Assembly: GCA_964384675.1 (NCBI GenBank)
Contig: CAYLNK010000004.1
Coordinates: forward strand, 1 to 62,318
Source of the DNA: CAYLNK01 sp964384675
GTDB lineage: Bacteria; Acidobacteriota; Thermoanaerobaculia; UBA5066
DNA: 62,318 nucleotides
Direction of reading: 5' to 3'
Below, one piece after another: positions 25,122 to 33,208 of this stretch; positions within the stretch are counted from its first letter, which is position 1, and the number at the start of each line of letters is the position of its first letter. The translations under genes and the position numbers were made by a program. Below the pieces are notes generated by a model, which had not been told where the DNA came from, searched no databases, and saw only the letters and a list, made by a program, of their open reading frames with translations.

Positions 25122-25934
25122 GTGAGCCCGTGGAAGGCTCGCGTCCTGACGCCGCTCCAGACCGTGCTGACGGCCGTCCTCTTCGCCGAGGTGTCGATCC
25201 TTCTCGGCCTCGCGGCGTATCCCGCCGCCGCTCTGTGGCTCGCCGTGGCGTCGCGCCTCTCGCTCGCCGGCGCCCCGCGGCTCGTCGCGCTCACCGTGAC
25301 CGGGGCGGGGTGCTACTTCGTCTGGGGCGTGGCGCTGCTCGCGATCCTGCCGGTCGCGCGCTGGGTCACCTTCGCGACCGGCACGCCGGTCGGGCGCTTC
25401 GACTACGTTTCGCTCGAGGGGTGGCGCTGGGCGAGCTACAACGCGCTGACGCTCACACTGCGCTTCACGTTCATCCACTGGATCCGCCTCACGCCCCTGC
25501 TGCCGCTCTACCACCGGCTGATGGGGATGAAGATCGGCGCGCGCGTCCAGATCAACACGGCCGTCATCGCGGACCAGAACCTGATCTCGATCGGTGACGA
25601 CACCGTGATCGGCGGCGACGTGACGCTCGTCGCGCACGCGGCCGAGCGGGGGCGGCTCGTCACGGCGCCGGTGCGGATCGGGCGCGACGTCACCGTCGGC
25701 ATCATGGCCGTGATCCTGCCGGGCTGCGAGATCGGGGACGGCGCGGTGATCGCCGCGGGGACCGTGCTGATGAAGGGGACGAAGGTGGGTCCGGGAGAGA
25801 TCTGGGCCGGCGTGCCGGGAGCGCGTGTGGGGAGGAAGCGATCGGTCGCCTCGACGGCGGCGCGGCCCCGGGAGCCTCAGGCCGTGGCCGGCCCCTTGAG
25901 CTCGATCGTGTTCCCCTCCGGGTCCCGGAAGTAG
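25122..25934 (+). CDS. Membrane-associated hexapeptide-repeat (left-handed beta-helix) acyltransferase
   Basis: 270 residues from GTG 25122, chosen because GGGAG lies 8 bases upstream; another in-frame GTG is at 25113. Residues ~10-75 contain two hydrophobic helices, and 95-125 a further amphipathic stretch (RFTFIHWIRLTPLLPLYHRL). From ~135 come imperfect hexapeptide repeats (IGARVQINTAVIADQNLISI, IGDDTVIGGDVTLVAHA, IGRDVTVGIMAVILPGCEIG, IAAGTVLMKGTKV) forming the LbH acyltransferase coil. It resembles the terminal domain of Pls/PosA-type synthetases and other O-acyltransferases acting at the inner membrane; the substrate is unknown. The last 58 bases overlap the convergent VOC gene. Confidence 0.8.
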   Translation: MSPWKARVLTPLQTVLTAVLFAEVSILLGLAAYPAAALWLAVASRLSLAGAPRLVALTVTGAGCYFVWGVALLAILPVARWVTFATGTPVGRFDYVSLEGWRWASYNALTLTLRFTFIHWIRLTPLLPLYHRLMGMKIGARVQINTAVIADQNLISIGDDTVIGGDVTLVAHAAERGRLVTAPVRIGRDVTVGIMAVILPGCEIGDGAVIAAGTVLMKGTKVGPGEIWAGVPGARVGRKRSVASTAARPREPQAVAGPLSSIVFPSGSRK

Positions 25935-26281
25935 AGCGAGGGTCCGGTCCCTTCCGCCCCGTAGTTCCGGTACAGCTCGCCCGGGTCGATCCCGTGGGTC
26001 GCGAGGTGCGCGCGGATCGCCGCCTCGTCGAACGGATCGACGCGGAGGCAGAGGTGGTCGAGGTTGCGCCCCTCGGCCTCCGGCGCGCGGCCTCCCGCGC
26101 GCCCGAGCTCGCCGTCGACGGAGACGAGGTCGATCATCGAGGCACCGGCCCGCAGGTGGTGGAGGCCGAGCCGCGGGACGCTCCTGTCGAGCGCGCAGCC
26201 GACGACGTCGACGTAGAACCGGATCATCGAGTCGACGTCCCGGCACCGGAGGACGAGGTGGTCGAGGCGCAGGACGTTCAC
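25877..26281 (-). CDS. VOC/glyoxalase-family protein
   Basis: 134 residues. GTG 26281 overlaps the methyltransferase stop as GTGA, so the two are translationally coupled. The protein shows the tandem beta-alpha-beta-beta-beta fold: LDHLVLRCRDVDSMIRFYVD at the start with metal-ligand His8, LDHLCLRVDPFDE beginning the second module, and SLYFRDPEGNTIELKG at the end with the usual DPxGNxIEL. This matches a group close to virulence/fosfomycin-type and glyoxalase I-like dioxygenases. The substrate is unknown. It is convergent with, and overlaps by 58 bases, the upstream acyltransferase gene on the other strand. Confidence 0.87.
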   Translation of the reverse strand: MNVLRLDHLVLRCRDVDSMIRFYVDVVGCALDRSVPRLGLHHLRAGASMIDLVSVDGELGRAGGRAPEAEGRNLDHLCLRVDPFDEAAIRAHLATHGIDPGELYRNYGAEGTGPSLYFRDPEGNTIELKGPATA

Positions 26282-26916
26282 GGGGCCGATTCTGCACGCG
26301 CCCGGGCCAGGAGGTAGCACCTCCGGCTCGGGTGCTCGACGCCCTCGTACGGCTCGCGCTCCGTCACCTCGAGGACACGCAGTCCCGCGCCCTCGAGCGC
26401 GCGCCGGACCGTCTCCACGGGGAAGAAGCGGAAGTCGAGGGAGACGGCCCGTCCGAACAGCTCCTCCCGATGCACGGTCTCGGTCCCGACGTGGAAGGCG
26501 AGGAGGAGGACGCCGCCCGGCGCCAGGACGCGCCGCCACTCGCGGAGCGCCCTCGAGAGCTCGTCGTCGGAGAGGTGCACGATCGCGTAGAAGGAGACGA
26601 CCCCGGCGAGCGAGGCGTCGGGCACGTCGAGCGCCAGCATGTCCGCCTCGCGGAAGGGTGCGCCCGGCGAGAGGGCGGCGGCCGTCGCGACCATCCCGGG
26701 CGAGAGGTCGGTGCCGGTGACGCGCACGCCGAGGTCGTGGAGGTACCGCGCCACCTGTCCGGGGCCGCAGCCCACCTCGAGCACCGCCCCCTCCCCCACC
26801 TCCTCCGCGAAGCGTCCGAGGAGATGGCGGTCGAGCGGCTTGGCGTCCAGCTCGCGGAACAGGTGCTCGGCGTAGGCCGTCGCGACGGCGTCGTAGCTCT
26901 CGCGGACGCGGGACAT
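26278..26916 (-). CDS. Class I SAM-dependent methyltransferase
   Basis: 212 residues from ATG 26916. Motif I VLEVGCGPGQVARYL (about 45-59), motif II VTGTDLSPGMV, post-II EADMLALDVPD and motif III LREWRRVLAPGGVLLLAFHV give a complete Rossmann-fold SAM-binding core of the Methyltransf_11/25 type. The N-terminus YDAVATAYAEHLFREL is typical of small-molecule methylases. The substrate is unknown. It is coupled to the downstream VOC gene by a GTGA overlap. The start lies 64 bases from the divergent M23 peptidase start. Confidence 0.88.
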   Translation of the reverse strand: MSRVRESYDAVATAYAEHLFRELDAKPLDRHLLGRFAEEVGEGAVLEVGCGPGQVARYLHDLGVRVTGTDLSPGMVATAAALSPGAPFREADMLALDVPDASLAGVVSFYAIVHLSDDELSRALREWRRVLAPGGVLLLAFHVGTETVHREELFGRAVSLDFRFFPVETVRRALEGAGLRVLEVTEREPYEGVEHPSRRCYLLARARAESAP

Positions 26917-26980
26917 GTCCCAGGATCGCACGGAGACATGGGCGCCGGAACCGTGGCAGAGTCGCGCCAGGAGGAGATCG

Positions 26981-27988
26981 ATGCTCGGCAACGTCCTGCT
27001 CCTGGCCCTCTCTCTGAACGGTGAACCCTCGACCGCACCAGCGGCCGCGCCGGCGGCTCCCGAGGCGGCCGGACGCGAGTGCACGCGTCTCTTCTACGCC
27101 GGCGCGCTGGATACCCTCTGGGCCCGCTTCACGCCGGAGATGAAGGCCGCGCTCAAGAGCGTGGAGAACCTGAAGTCGTTCCGCGACGGCGTCAGCGCCC
27201 AGCTCGGTGTGGAGACCTCGGTTGTGAGCGAGAAGATGGACGAGGTCTCCGGCTGGTCGGTGTACGTCCGTCGCGCGCGCTTCGAGAAGGCTCCGGTGGA
27301 GGTCGCCGTGCAGTGGAGCCTCGATGCGAAGGGGGCCATCGGCGGCTTCTTCATCCGGCCCGCGGACCCGCCGAAGGAGGCGCTGACGAAGCACCTCGCG
27401 TACCAGACGAAGACCTCTCTGCGGCTGCCGTTCACGGGCGAGTGGTTCGTGTTCTGGGGCGGCCGGACGGTGGCCGAGAACTACCACGCGGCGACCGTCG
27501 ACCAGCGCTTCGCGTACGACCTCGTCGTGATGAAGGGCGGGAAGACGCACCCCGAGGGGAAGGCCGCGAACGAGGACCACTACGCGTACGGCCAGCCGAT
27601 CCTCGCGCCGGCCGGCGGGACCGTGACGGTCGCGGTGGACGGCATCGCGGACAACGTCCCGGGAGTCATGAACGCGTCGGCGCCGCCCGGCAATCACGTC
27701 GTCCTCGACCACGGGAACGGTGAGTTCTCGCTCCTGGCGCACTTCAAGCCCGGGACGCTGAAGGTGAAGAAGGGGGATCGCGTGGAGTCGGGCCAGGTCC
27801 TGGGGCTCTGCGGCAACAGCGGGAACTCGAGCGAGCCGCACCTCCACTACCACCTGCAGAACGGGCCGGCCTTCCACGAGGGCGAGGGGCTGCCGGCCCC
27901 GTTCGTCGACTACGAGGCGGACGGCAAGCCGGTGTCGCGCGGCGAGCCGGTGAAGGGACAGACGATCCGGCCCGCCGCGAAGAAGTAG
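26981..27988 (+). CDS. Secreted M23 (LytM-like) peptidase with N-terminal DUF3887-like domain
   Basis: 335 residues. ATG 26981 is preceded by a strong AGGAGGAG ribosome-binding site and begins a short signal (MLGNVLLLALSLNG) followed by an Ala/Pro-rich linker. Residues ~35-125 resemble DUF3887 (FYAGALDTLWARFTPEMKAA), which often precedes hydrolases. From ~170 comes the M23 domain, with QRFAYDL giving the first Asp ligand, GQPILAPAGGTV, GNHVVLDHGNGEFSLLAHF and the SSEPHLHYHL motif with the HxH metal ligand and catalytic His. The first His of the usual HxxxD is replaced by a Phe/Ala-type residue (FAYD), a variation seen in some M23 proteins, so activity is likely but not certain. It acts on peptidoglycan cross-bridges or on peptides in the periplasm. 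Confidence 0.9.
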   Translation: MLGNVLLLALSLNGEPSTAPAAAPAAPEAAGRECTRLFYAGALDTLWARFTPEMKAALKSVENLKSFRDGVSAQLGVETSVVSEKMDEVSGWSVYVRRARFEKAPVEVAVQWSLDAKGAIGGFFIRPADPPKEALTKHLAYQTKTSLRLPFTGEWFVFWGGRTVAENYHAATVDQRFAYDLVVMKGGKTHPEGKAANEDHYAYGQPILAPAGGTVTVAVDGIADNVPGVMNASAPPGNHVVLDHGNGEFSLLAHFKPGTLKVKKGDRVESGQVLGLCGNSGNSSEPHLHYHLQNGPAFHEGEGLPAPFVDYEADGKPVSRGEPVKGQTIRPAAKK

Positions 27989-27993
27989 GCCGG

Positions 27994-29322
27994 TCAGGCG
28001 GCCGCGCGCGCGAGGTCGGCGAGCGCCGCCTTCTCGTCCGCGTAGAGGTCGAGGACGCGCGCCGAGAGCGACTCGCGGAGCGCCGCCGCCGCGCCGGCCG
28101 AGAGGGGGAACTCCTCCGTGGGCGCCTTGCCGAGTCCGTCGAGGCCTTTCCAGGCCTCACGGACCTCCTCGGTCGCGGAGGCGCCGCCGGCATGGAAGAG
28201 CTCGGCCTTCCGCTCCAGCCGCTCCCGCGTCGCTCGGAGCGCCGGGACGTCGTCGGGGAGCGCCGCCCTCGCCACCTCGGTCCAGCGGCGTCCGAGGTCG
28301 GCGTACCGCTTCCCGAGCGCCCGGAGGCGCGCGTCGCCGAGGACGTCCGCCGCCTCGTCGAGGAACTCCGCCATCAGCGGTCTCGCCAGCCCGCCGCCCG
28401 ACCAGCTCTCGGCGAACTCGTAGATCGACCAGAGGCCGCGCCACAGACGGGGGCCGGGCGGGAAGATCACGTCCCAGCCGTCCTTCCCCTTCCCGCCGCG
28501 GAGGCTCTCGCCCCAGATCCGGAACGCCTCGATCGTGCAGTTTTTCATCCGGCCGTTCGCGAGGCCGTCGGCGCACGCCGCGAGACCGGACTTCACGGCC
28601 GCCTTCACGTCGACGGCGCCGCCGCGCGCCGGTAGCCAGAGGACGCGGCTCCTGTCCTTCTTGATCCGTGCCCGCGCGGCGTCGAGGTCCGCGAGCGGCA
28701 CGGGGATCGGCTCGTCGGCGAGGTCGCCCACCAGGGCCGCCGCGCCGTCGACGCGGTAGACGGTGAGGAGGTGGTAGCCGCCCCCCTGCCAGTAGGCGGG
28801 CAGGCCGCGGTACGGGAGCGTCGCCATGTCGACCCAGGCGATCGCGGGGCCCGCGGCGGTGGCTTCCGCGAGCGCCTTCGACGCGGCCGCCTTGCCGCCC
28901 GACTCCTTGACGGTCGGCGTGACGCCGAAGCGGGCGCACGCCTCCTTCAGCCAGGCGAGGTCGTCGTACCAGAGGTGCCGTCCCGCCACGAAGAAGCTGG
29001 AGAAGTCGGCCGCCTGGTAGTTGAAGGCGAAGCTCCCCGCGCCGACGCCGCCGCCGATGCCGAAGACCATCGCCTCGGTGAACGGCTCCTTCGTGTGCGG
29101 CGCCACGACGCCGGCGTGGGCGAGGAGGATGCGGAGCGCGGTCGCGATCGGATTGCTGCCGGGGAAGTGGACGAGGGAAGTGCCGGCCGGGCTCGCGGCG
29201 ACGACGGGTCTCGCGGACGCCGGCGAGGCGCCGACGACGTGGCGCCGAGCGGTGGCGTAGCTCTCCCCGGTCTTGGCCATGCGGGCGCGGACCCGCTCCT
29301 TCAGGTGCTTCTGTGTGGTCAT
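27994..29322 (-). CDS. BtrH_N / DUF4872-domain protein
   Basis: 442 residues from ATG 29322 (M-T-T-Q-K-H-L-K). Residues 5-28 form a basic helix with a recurrent motif (ARMAKTGESYATARRHV). From ~50, HFPGSNPIATALRILLAHAG and FGIGGGVGAGSFAFNYQ match the N-terminal domain named for BtrH, an acyltransferase of butirosin biosynthesis. About 105-250 continue this papain-like region (WVDMATLPYRGLPAYWQ, GGYHLLTVYRVDG), and the rest (255-440) is helical DUF4872. BtrH itself transfers an acyl group to an aminoglycoside, but most relatives are uncharacterised and no antibiotic genes are nearby. It converges with the M23 gene (5-base gap). Confidence 0.8.
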   Translation of the reverse strand: MTTQKHLKERVRARMAKTGESYATARRHVVGASPASARPVVAASPAGTSLVHFPGSNPIATALRILLAHAGVVAPHTKEPFTEAMVFGIGGGVGAGSFAFNYQAADFSSFFVAGRHLWYDDLAWLKEACARFGVTPTVKESGGKAAASKALAEATAAGPAIAWVDMATLPYRGLPAYWQGGGYHLLTVYRVDGAAALVGDLADEPIPVPLADLDAARARIKKDRSRVLWLPARGGAVDVKAAVKSGLAACADGLANGRMKNCTIEAFRIWGESLRGGKGKDGWDVIFPPGPRLWRGLWSIYEFAESWSGGGLARPLMAEFLDEAADVLGDARLRALGKRYADLGRRWTEVARAALPDDVPALRATRERLERKAELFHAGGASATEEVREAWKGLDGLGKAPTEEFPLSAGAAAALRESLSARVLDLYADEKAALADLARAAA

Positions 29323-29335
29323 GGGCCTCGGGCTC

Positions 29336-29401
29336 CTTTTTCGAATCGGCACGGAGAGCGACCGGAGCCTGCGCCTCCACGCTCCCCGCCGGTCGAAAAA
29401 G
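29336..29401. repeat. Long interrupted inverted repeat in a divergent promoter region
   Basis: CTTTTTCGA (29336-29344) is the exact complement of TCGAAAAAG (29393-29401), and CGGC / GCCG continue the stem inward with small bulges. The intervening ~40 bases are GC-rich. It lies just upstream of the BtrH-like gene (start 29322) in the 255-bp space shared with the amidase gene (start 29578). The T-run on each strand would let the hairpin act as a bidirectional terminator-like element or operator. The rest of the spacer shows nothing I recognise. Confidence 0.4.
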
Positions 29402-29577
29402 CGCGACCCACGGTCCTCGAGGAAAGGATCCCCTTTGCCCCCGCTGGCCGGGCCGCGCAGGGGCCCGATCGGGGGTGAGGCGGGAGGCGCCGCCAGGAGC
29501 AGATCGTGTCGCAGCGGGACGTCGCGCGTCAAGAGACGGCCCGGCCAGGGACCCGTCGCAAGCGCTACGCTCCCGCC

Positions 29578-31257
29578 ATGTCCGTCTACGACCTCGCCCC
29601 CGTGCGCCTGCCACGCCTCGCCGGCTCCACGTTCGCCCTCTTCGTGCGCCTCCTCGAGACGGCCTTTCCGGGGCGCCTCCTGGTGGGCAAGACGCTCTCC
29701 GACATGGGTGTCCCGGCGCTCCGGAGTCTCGTCGTCGACGAGCCGCCCTCGTTCCTGCCGGCGTGGCCGGCGCCTCCGGCGGCCGGGCCGGAGCCCCCGC
29801 CGTCGCTTCCGCCGTGGGGCGAGGGGACGCGGGCCGGATTCCTGGCCCCGTCCGCCGAGGACTTCGTCGAGGCGTACCGGAGCGGCCGCACCACGCCGGA
29901 GGCCGTCGCCGAGAGGGCGCTCACGGCGATCGTGGCGAGCGACCGGGCGGCACCGGCCCTCCGGGCGTTCGTCGCCGTCCGGCGTGACGACGTGATGACG
30001 CTGGCCCGCGCCTCGACCGCGCGCTGGAAGGAGGGGAGCCCGCTCGGCCCCCTCGACGGCGTTCCGGTCGGCGTGAAGGACGAGCTCGACGTGGCCGGCT
30101 ACCCGACCACGGTCGGGACGAGCTTTCTCGGCCGGGAGGTCTCGCGGGACGACGCCACGGCGGCGGCGCGCCTCCGGGCCGCGGGGGCGGTGATCCTGGG
30201 CAAGACCAACATGCACGAGATCGGGATCGGCGTGACGGGCTTCAACACGCCGCACGGCACGGCACGCAATCCGCACGCGCCGGGCCATTACACGGGCGGT
30301 AGCTCGAGCGGCTCGGCGGCCGCCGTGGCGGCGGGCCTCTGTCCCATCGCGGTGGGCGCGGACGCGGGCGGCTCCATCCGTATCCCCTCCACGCTCTGCG
30401 GCGTCGTGGGGCTCAAGCCGACGTTCGGGCGCGTCAGCGGGCGTGGCGCGGCCCCGCTCGCCTGGAGCCTCGATCACTACGGGCCGATCGCGGTCTGCGC
30501 CCGGGACGCCGCGCTCGCCTACGCGGCGATGGCCGGGGTCGACCCGGCGGATCCGCTCACGCGCGGGACGCCCCAGGTCTCGCTCGACGGGCTGGAGACG
30601 GGCGACCTCTCCGGTCTGACCCTCGGGATCTTCCGGCCCTGGTTCGACGACGCGGAGCCGGGTGTCGTACGCGTCTGCCGCGCGCTGGTCGACCGGCTGG
30701 CGGAGCGCGGCGCCCGCGTGGTCGAGGTGGAGCTCCCCGACCTCGGAGCCGCGCGCCTTTCGCACCTCGTCCTCGTGGCGGGCGAGATGGCGACCGCGAT
30801 GGAGCCGTACAGGGCCGGGCACGGGCGGGAGCTGGGGCTCGACGTGCGCGCGAATCTCGCGCTGGCCCGCGCCTTCACCGCGCGCGACTACGTCAAGGCT
30901 CAGCGCGTGAGGACGCGGGTGATGGAGCGCTTCCGGCGCGCTTTCGAGACGGTCGACGCGATCGTGACGCCCGGCACGGGAGTCGCCGCGCCGGCGATCC
31001 GGCCCGACGTCCTTCCACGCGGGGAGTCCGACCTGACGATGCTCCTCGCGATCATGCGTTTCGCGTTCCCGTCGAACCTCACCGGCCACCCGGCCATCGC
31101 GTTCCCGGCCGGGTACGCGGAGGGCGGGCTCCCGGTCGGCCTCCAGGCGATCGGCCGTCCCTGGCACGAGCACGTGCTGCTCCGGATCGCCCGCGTCGCC
31201 GAGACCCTCGTGGAGAGGCGGCGGCCGAAGGTCTTCCACGATCTGCTCGGCGGCTGA
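29578..31257 (+). CDS. Amidase signature family hydrolase
   Basis: 559 residues from ATG 29578, which follows no in-frame homologous sequence. The N-terminal ~100 residues are an extension with a Pro-rich linker. The amidase core starts at ~105 (SAEDFVEAYRSGRTT). The Ser-cisSer-Lys catalytic triad is present: Lys167 in PVGVKDELD, the Ser-rich loop GGSSSGSAAA around 240-248, and nucleophile Ser266 in DAGGSIRIPS, followed by GLKPTFGRVS. Related enzymes hydrolyse amides and include GatA-like, fatty-acid-amide and aryl-amide hydrolases. The absence of gatB/gatC nearby argues against a tRNA amidotransferase. It is probably cytoplasmic. It is followed by a DUF1549 gene 53 bases later. Confidence 0.9.
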   Translation: MSVYDLAPVRLPRLAGSTFALFVRLLETAFPGRLLVGKTLSDMGVPALRSLVVDEPPSFLPAWPAPPAAGPEPPPSLPPWGEGTRAGFLAPSAEDFVEAYRSGRTTPEAVAERALTAIVASDRAAPALRAFVAVRRDDVMTLARASTARWKEGSPLGPLDGVPVGVKDELDVAGYPTTVGTSFLGREVSRDDATAAARLRAAGAVILGKTNMHEIGIGVTGFNTPHGTARNPHAPGHYTGGSSSGSAAAVAAGLCPIAVGADAGGSIRIPSTLCGVVGLKPTFGRVSGRGAAPLAWSLDHYGPIAVCARDAALAYAAMAGVDPADPLTRGTPQVSLDGLETGDLSGLTLGIFRPWFDDAEPGVVRVCRALVDRLAERGARVVEVELPDLGAARLSHLVLVAGEMATAMEPYRAGHGRELGLDVRANLALARAFTARDYVKAQRVRTRVMERFRRAFETVDAIVTPGTGVAAPAIRPDVLPRGESDLTMLLAIMRFAFPSNLTGHPAIAFPAGYAEGGLPVGLQAIGRPWHEHVLLRIARVAETLVERRRPKVFHDLLGG

Positions 31258-31310
31258 ACGAACCCGGAACGGGGATTCGCGTGTACTGGAGAGGGAGACG
31301 AGGTGCCGCG

Positions 31311-33164
31311 ATGACGAGAGCCCTCCCGGCGGCGATGGCGATCTTCCTGGCGTTGCCCGGAGGCGCGCAGCCTGCGGATTGCCCCGCCGGGACTGCCCTC
31401 TCCGAGCGGCCAGAGGCGCGTCTCCTGGCGGCGCAGAGGGCGATCGATCTCCTCGCCGCCTCGCACCCGCGGGCCCCGCTCCTGGCGGGGATCCCTCCGG
31501 TGCGGCTCCGCAACGTCGTCGACGAGGAGGTCTTCGGGGCCCTCGCCGCCGCCGGCGTCGACCCCGCGCCGCCCAGCTCCGACGCCGAGTTCCTGCGGCG
31601 CGTGACGCTCGACCTGACGGGCCGCATCCCGGACATCGGTGCGACGACGGCGTTCCTCTCGGACGCCTCGCCGGACCGGCGGGCGCGGAAGATCGACGAG
31701 CTGATCGCCTCCGACGCGTTCGCCGACCGCTGGGCGTCCTTCCTGTCCGAGCTGTACCGGGTCACGGCGTACTCCACGACGTCGTTCATGGGATTCCGGT
31801 CGCGCAACGCCTGGCACGCCTACTTCAGAGACGCGCTCCGGAAGGGGACCGCGTACGACGAGATCGCCCGCACCGTCCTCACCGCGGCCGGCAGCAGCGG
31901 CGAGGTGGGACCGGCGAGCTTCGTCGTGAGGGAGATCGCGGCGAACGGGCCGCCTCAGGACACCTGGGACAACCTGGCGGCGGCCACCGGCCGCGCGCTC
32001 CTCGGCACGAACCTCTCCTGCCTCTCGTGCCACGACGGGGCGGGCCACACCGACCAGCTGAACGTCTGGCTCTCGGGGAAGACGCGCGCCGACTTCTGGG
32101 GGATGGCGGCGTTCTTCGCCAACACCTACGTGCGGGCGGAGTACGTCGAGGCGGAGAAGGAGTACCGCTGGGACGTCTTCGACGTCCCGTTCCTCCAGTA
32201 CCGCCTCGACACCACCGACGGCAACAAGTCGCCGCGGCGGCCGGGCCCCGACGGCTCGGCCGTGGTCTTCCCGCGGGAGATCCTCTCGGGCCAGGAGCCA
32301 CGCCCGTTCGAGGGGCGGCGCCAGGCGATCGCGCGCCTCGTCACGTCGCACCGGCAGTTCGCGCGCGCCACCGTGAACTACGTCTTTCGGGAGCTCTTCA
32401 ACCTCGGGCTCGTCGAGCCGGCGGACGGCTTCGACCTGGCACGGCTCGACCCGGCGAGCCCGCCGCCCGCGCCCTGGACCGTCCAGCCGACTCACCCCGC
32501 GCTCCTGGAACGGCTCGCGGTGGCGTTCGAGCGGAGCGGGTACGATCTGACGGCCCTGGTGCGCCTCCTCGTCTCGTCCAACGCGTACCAGCTCTCGTCG
32601 TCGTATCCGGGCGACTGGCGGCCGGCGTACGTGCCTCTCTTCGCGCGGCACATCCCCCGGCGCCTCCGGGCCGAGGAGCTGCACGACTCGATCTCGACGG
32701 CCACGCTGCTGCCCCTCCCGCTGTACGTCCGCGGCGCCCCGGAGCCCGTCCCGTGGGCGAGCCAGCTGCCGGACACGCTGGAGCCGATCGGCAGCGACCC
32801 GAGCGGCGTCTCGTACGTGGTGCGCGACTTCCTCGACGCGTTCGGGAGGGGCGACCGCGACCTCACGCCGCGACGCGGTGACGGCTCCCTGCTCCAGGCC
32901 CTCCACCTGATGAACGACCCGCTGGTGACGTTCCGGGTGCGCTCGGACGTGACCGGCTCGCTCGTCTTTCGCCTCCGCGCCGGCGTCCCGTTCGAGCGGC
33001 GGGTGGACGCCCTCTACCTCGCGACCCTCTCCCGCTTCCCGACGCCGGAGGAGCGGCTCGAGGGCTTCCGCATCCTCCTCGACCCGGGTCGCGGGGAAGC
33101 GCAGGCTCTCGAGGACCTCCAGCACGCGCTCCTGAACCAGCTCGAGTTCGTCTTCTGCCGCTGA
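31311..33164 (+). CDS. Secreted DUF1549/DUF1553 protein with a CxxCH haem-type motif
   Basis: 617 residues. ATG 31311 begins a signal peptide (MTRALPAAMAIFLALPGGAQ). DUF1549 is seen at about 85-270 (FLRRVTLDLTGRIPD, RKIDELIASDAFADRWA) and DUF1553 in the second half (FARATVNYVFRELFNLGLVEP, LLERLAVAFERSGYDLTALV, LFARHIPRRLRAEELHDSIS). A single CLSCH motif at 237-241 could bind covalent haem. Such proteins pair with DUF1501 proteins, abundant in Planctomycetes and Verrucomicrobia, where polysaccharide or sulfated-glycan breakdown is suspected but unproved. Here it is 44 bases upstream of a DUF1501 gene. Confidence 0.88.
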   Translation: MTRALPAAMAIFLALPGGAQPADCPAGTALSERPEARLLAAQRAIDLLAASHPRAPLLAGIPPVRLRNVVDEEVFGALAAAGVDPAPPSSDAEFLRRVTLDLTGRIPDIGATTAFLSDASPDRRARKIDELIASDAFADRWASFLSELYRVTAYSTTSFMGFRSRNAWHAYFRDALRKGTAYDEIARTVLTAAGSSGEVGPASFVVREIAANGPPQDTWDNLAAATGRALLGTNLSCLSCHDGAGHTDQLNVWLSGKTRADFWGMAAFFANTYVRAEYVEAEKEYRWDVFDVPFLQYRLDTTDGNKSPRRPGPDGSAVVFPREILSGQEPRPFEGRRQAIARLVTSHRQFARATVNYVFRELFNLGLVEPADGFDLARLDPASPPPAPWTVQPTHPALLERLAVAFERSGYDLTALVRLLVSSNAYQLSSSYPGDWRPAYVPLFARHIPRRLRAEELHDSISTATLLPLPLYVRGAPEPVPWASQLPDTLEPIGSDPSGVSYVVRDFLDAFGRGDRDLTPRRGDGSLLQALHLMNDPLVTFRVRSDVTGSLVFRLRAGVPFERRVDALYLATLSRFPTPEERLEGFRILLDPGRGEAQALEDLQHALLNQLEFVFCR

Positions 33165-33208
33165 AGCGCCCCTTCGCGCGAGTCGCGCCAACGGATCGAG
33201 GTCCACGC

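Noticed and set aside
29336..29350. tRNA T-loop because of a TTCGAATC-like string
   Set aside because: No GG before TTCGA, no acceptor or anticodon stem; it is half of an inverted repeat.
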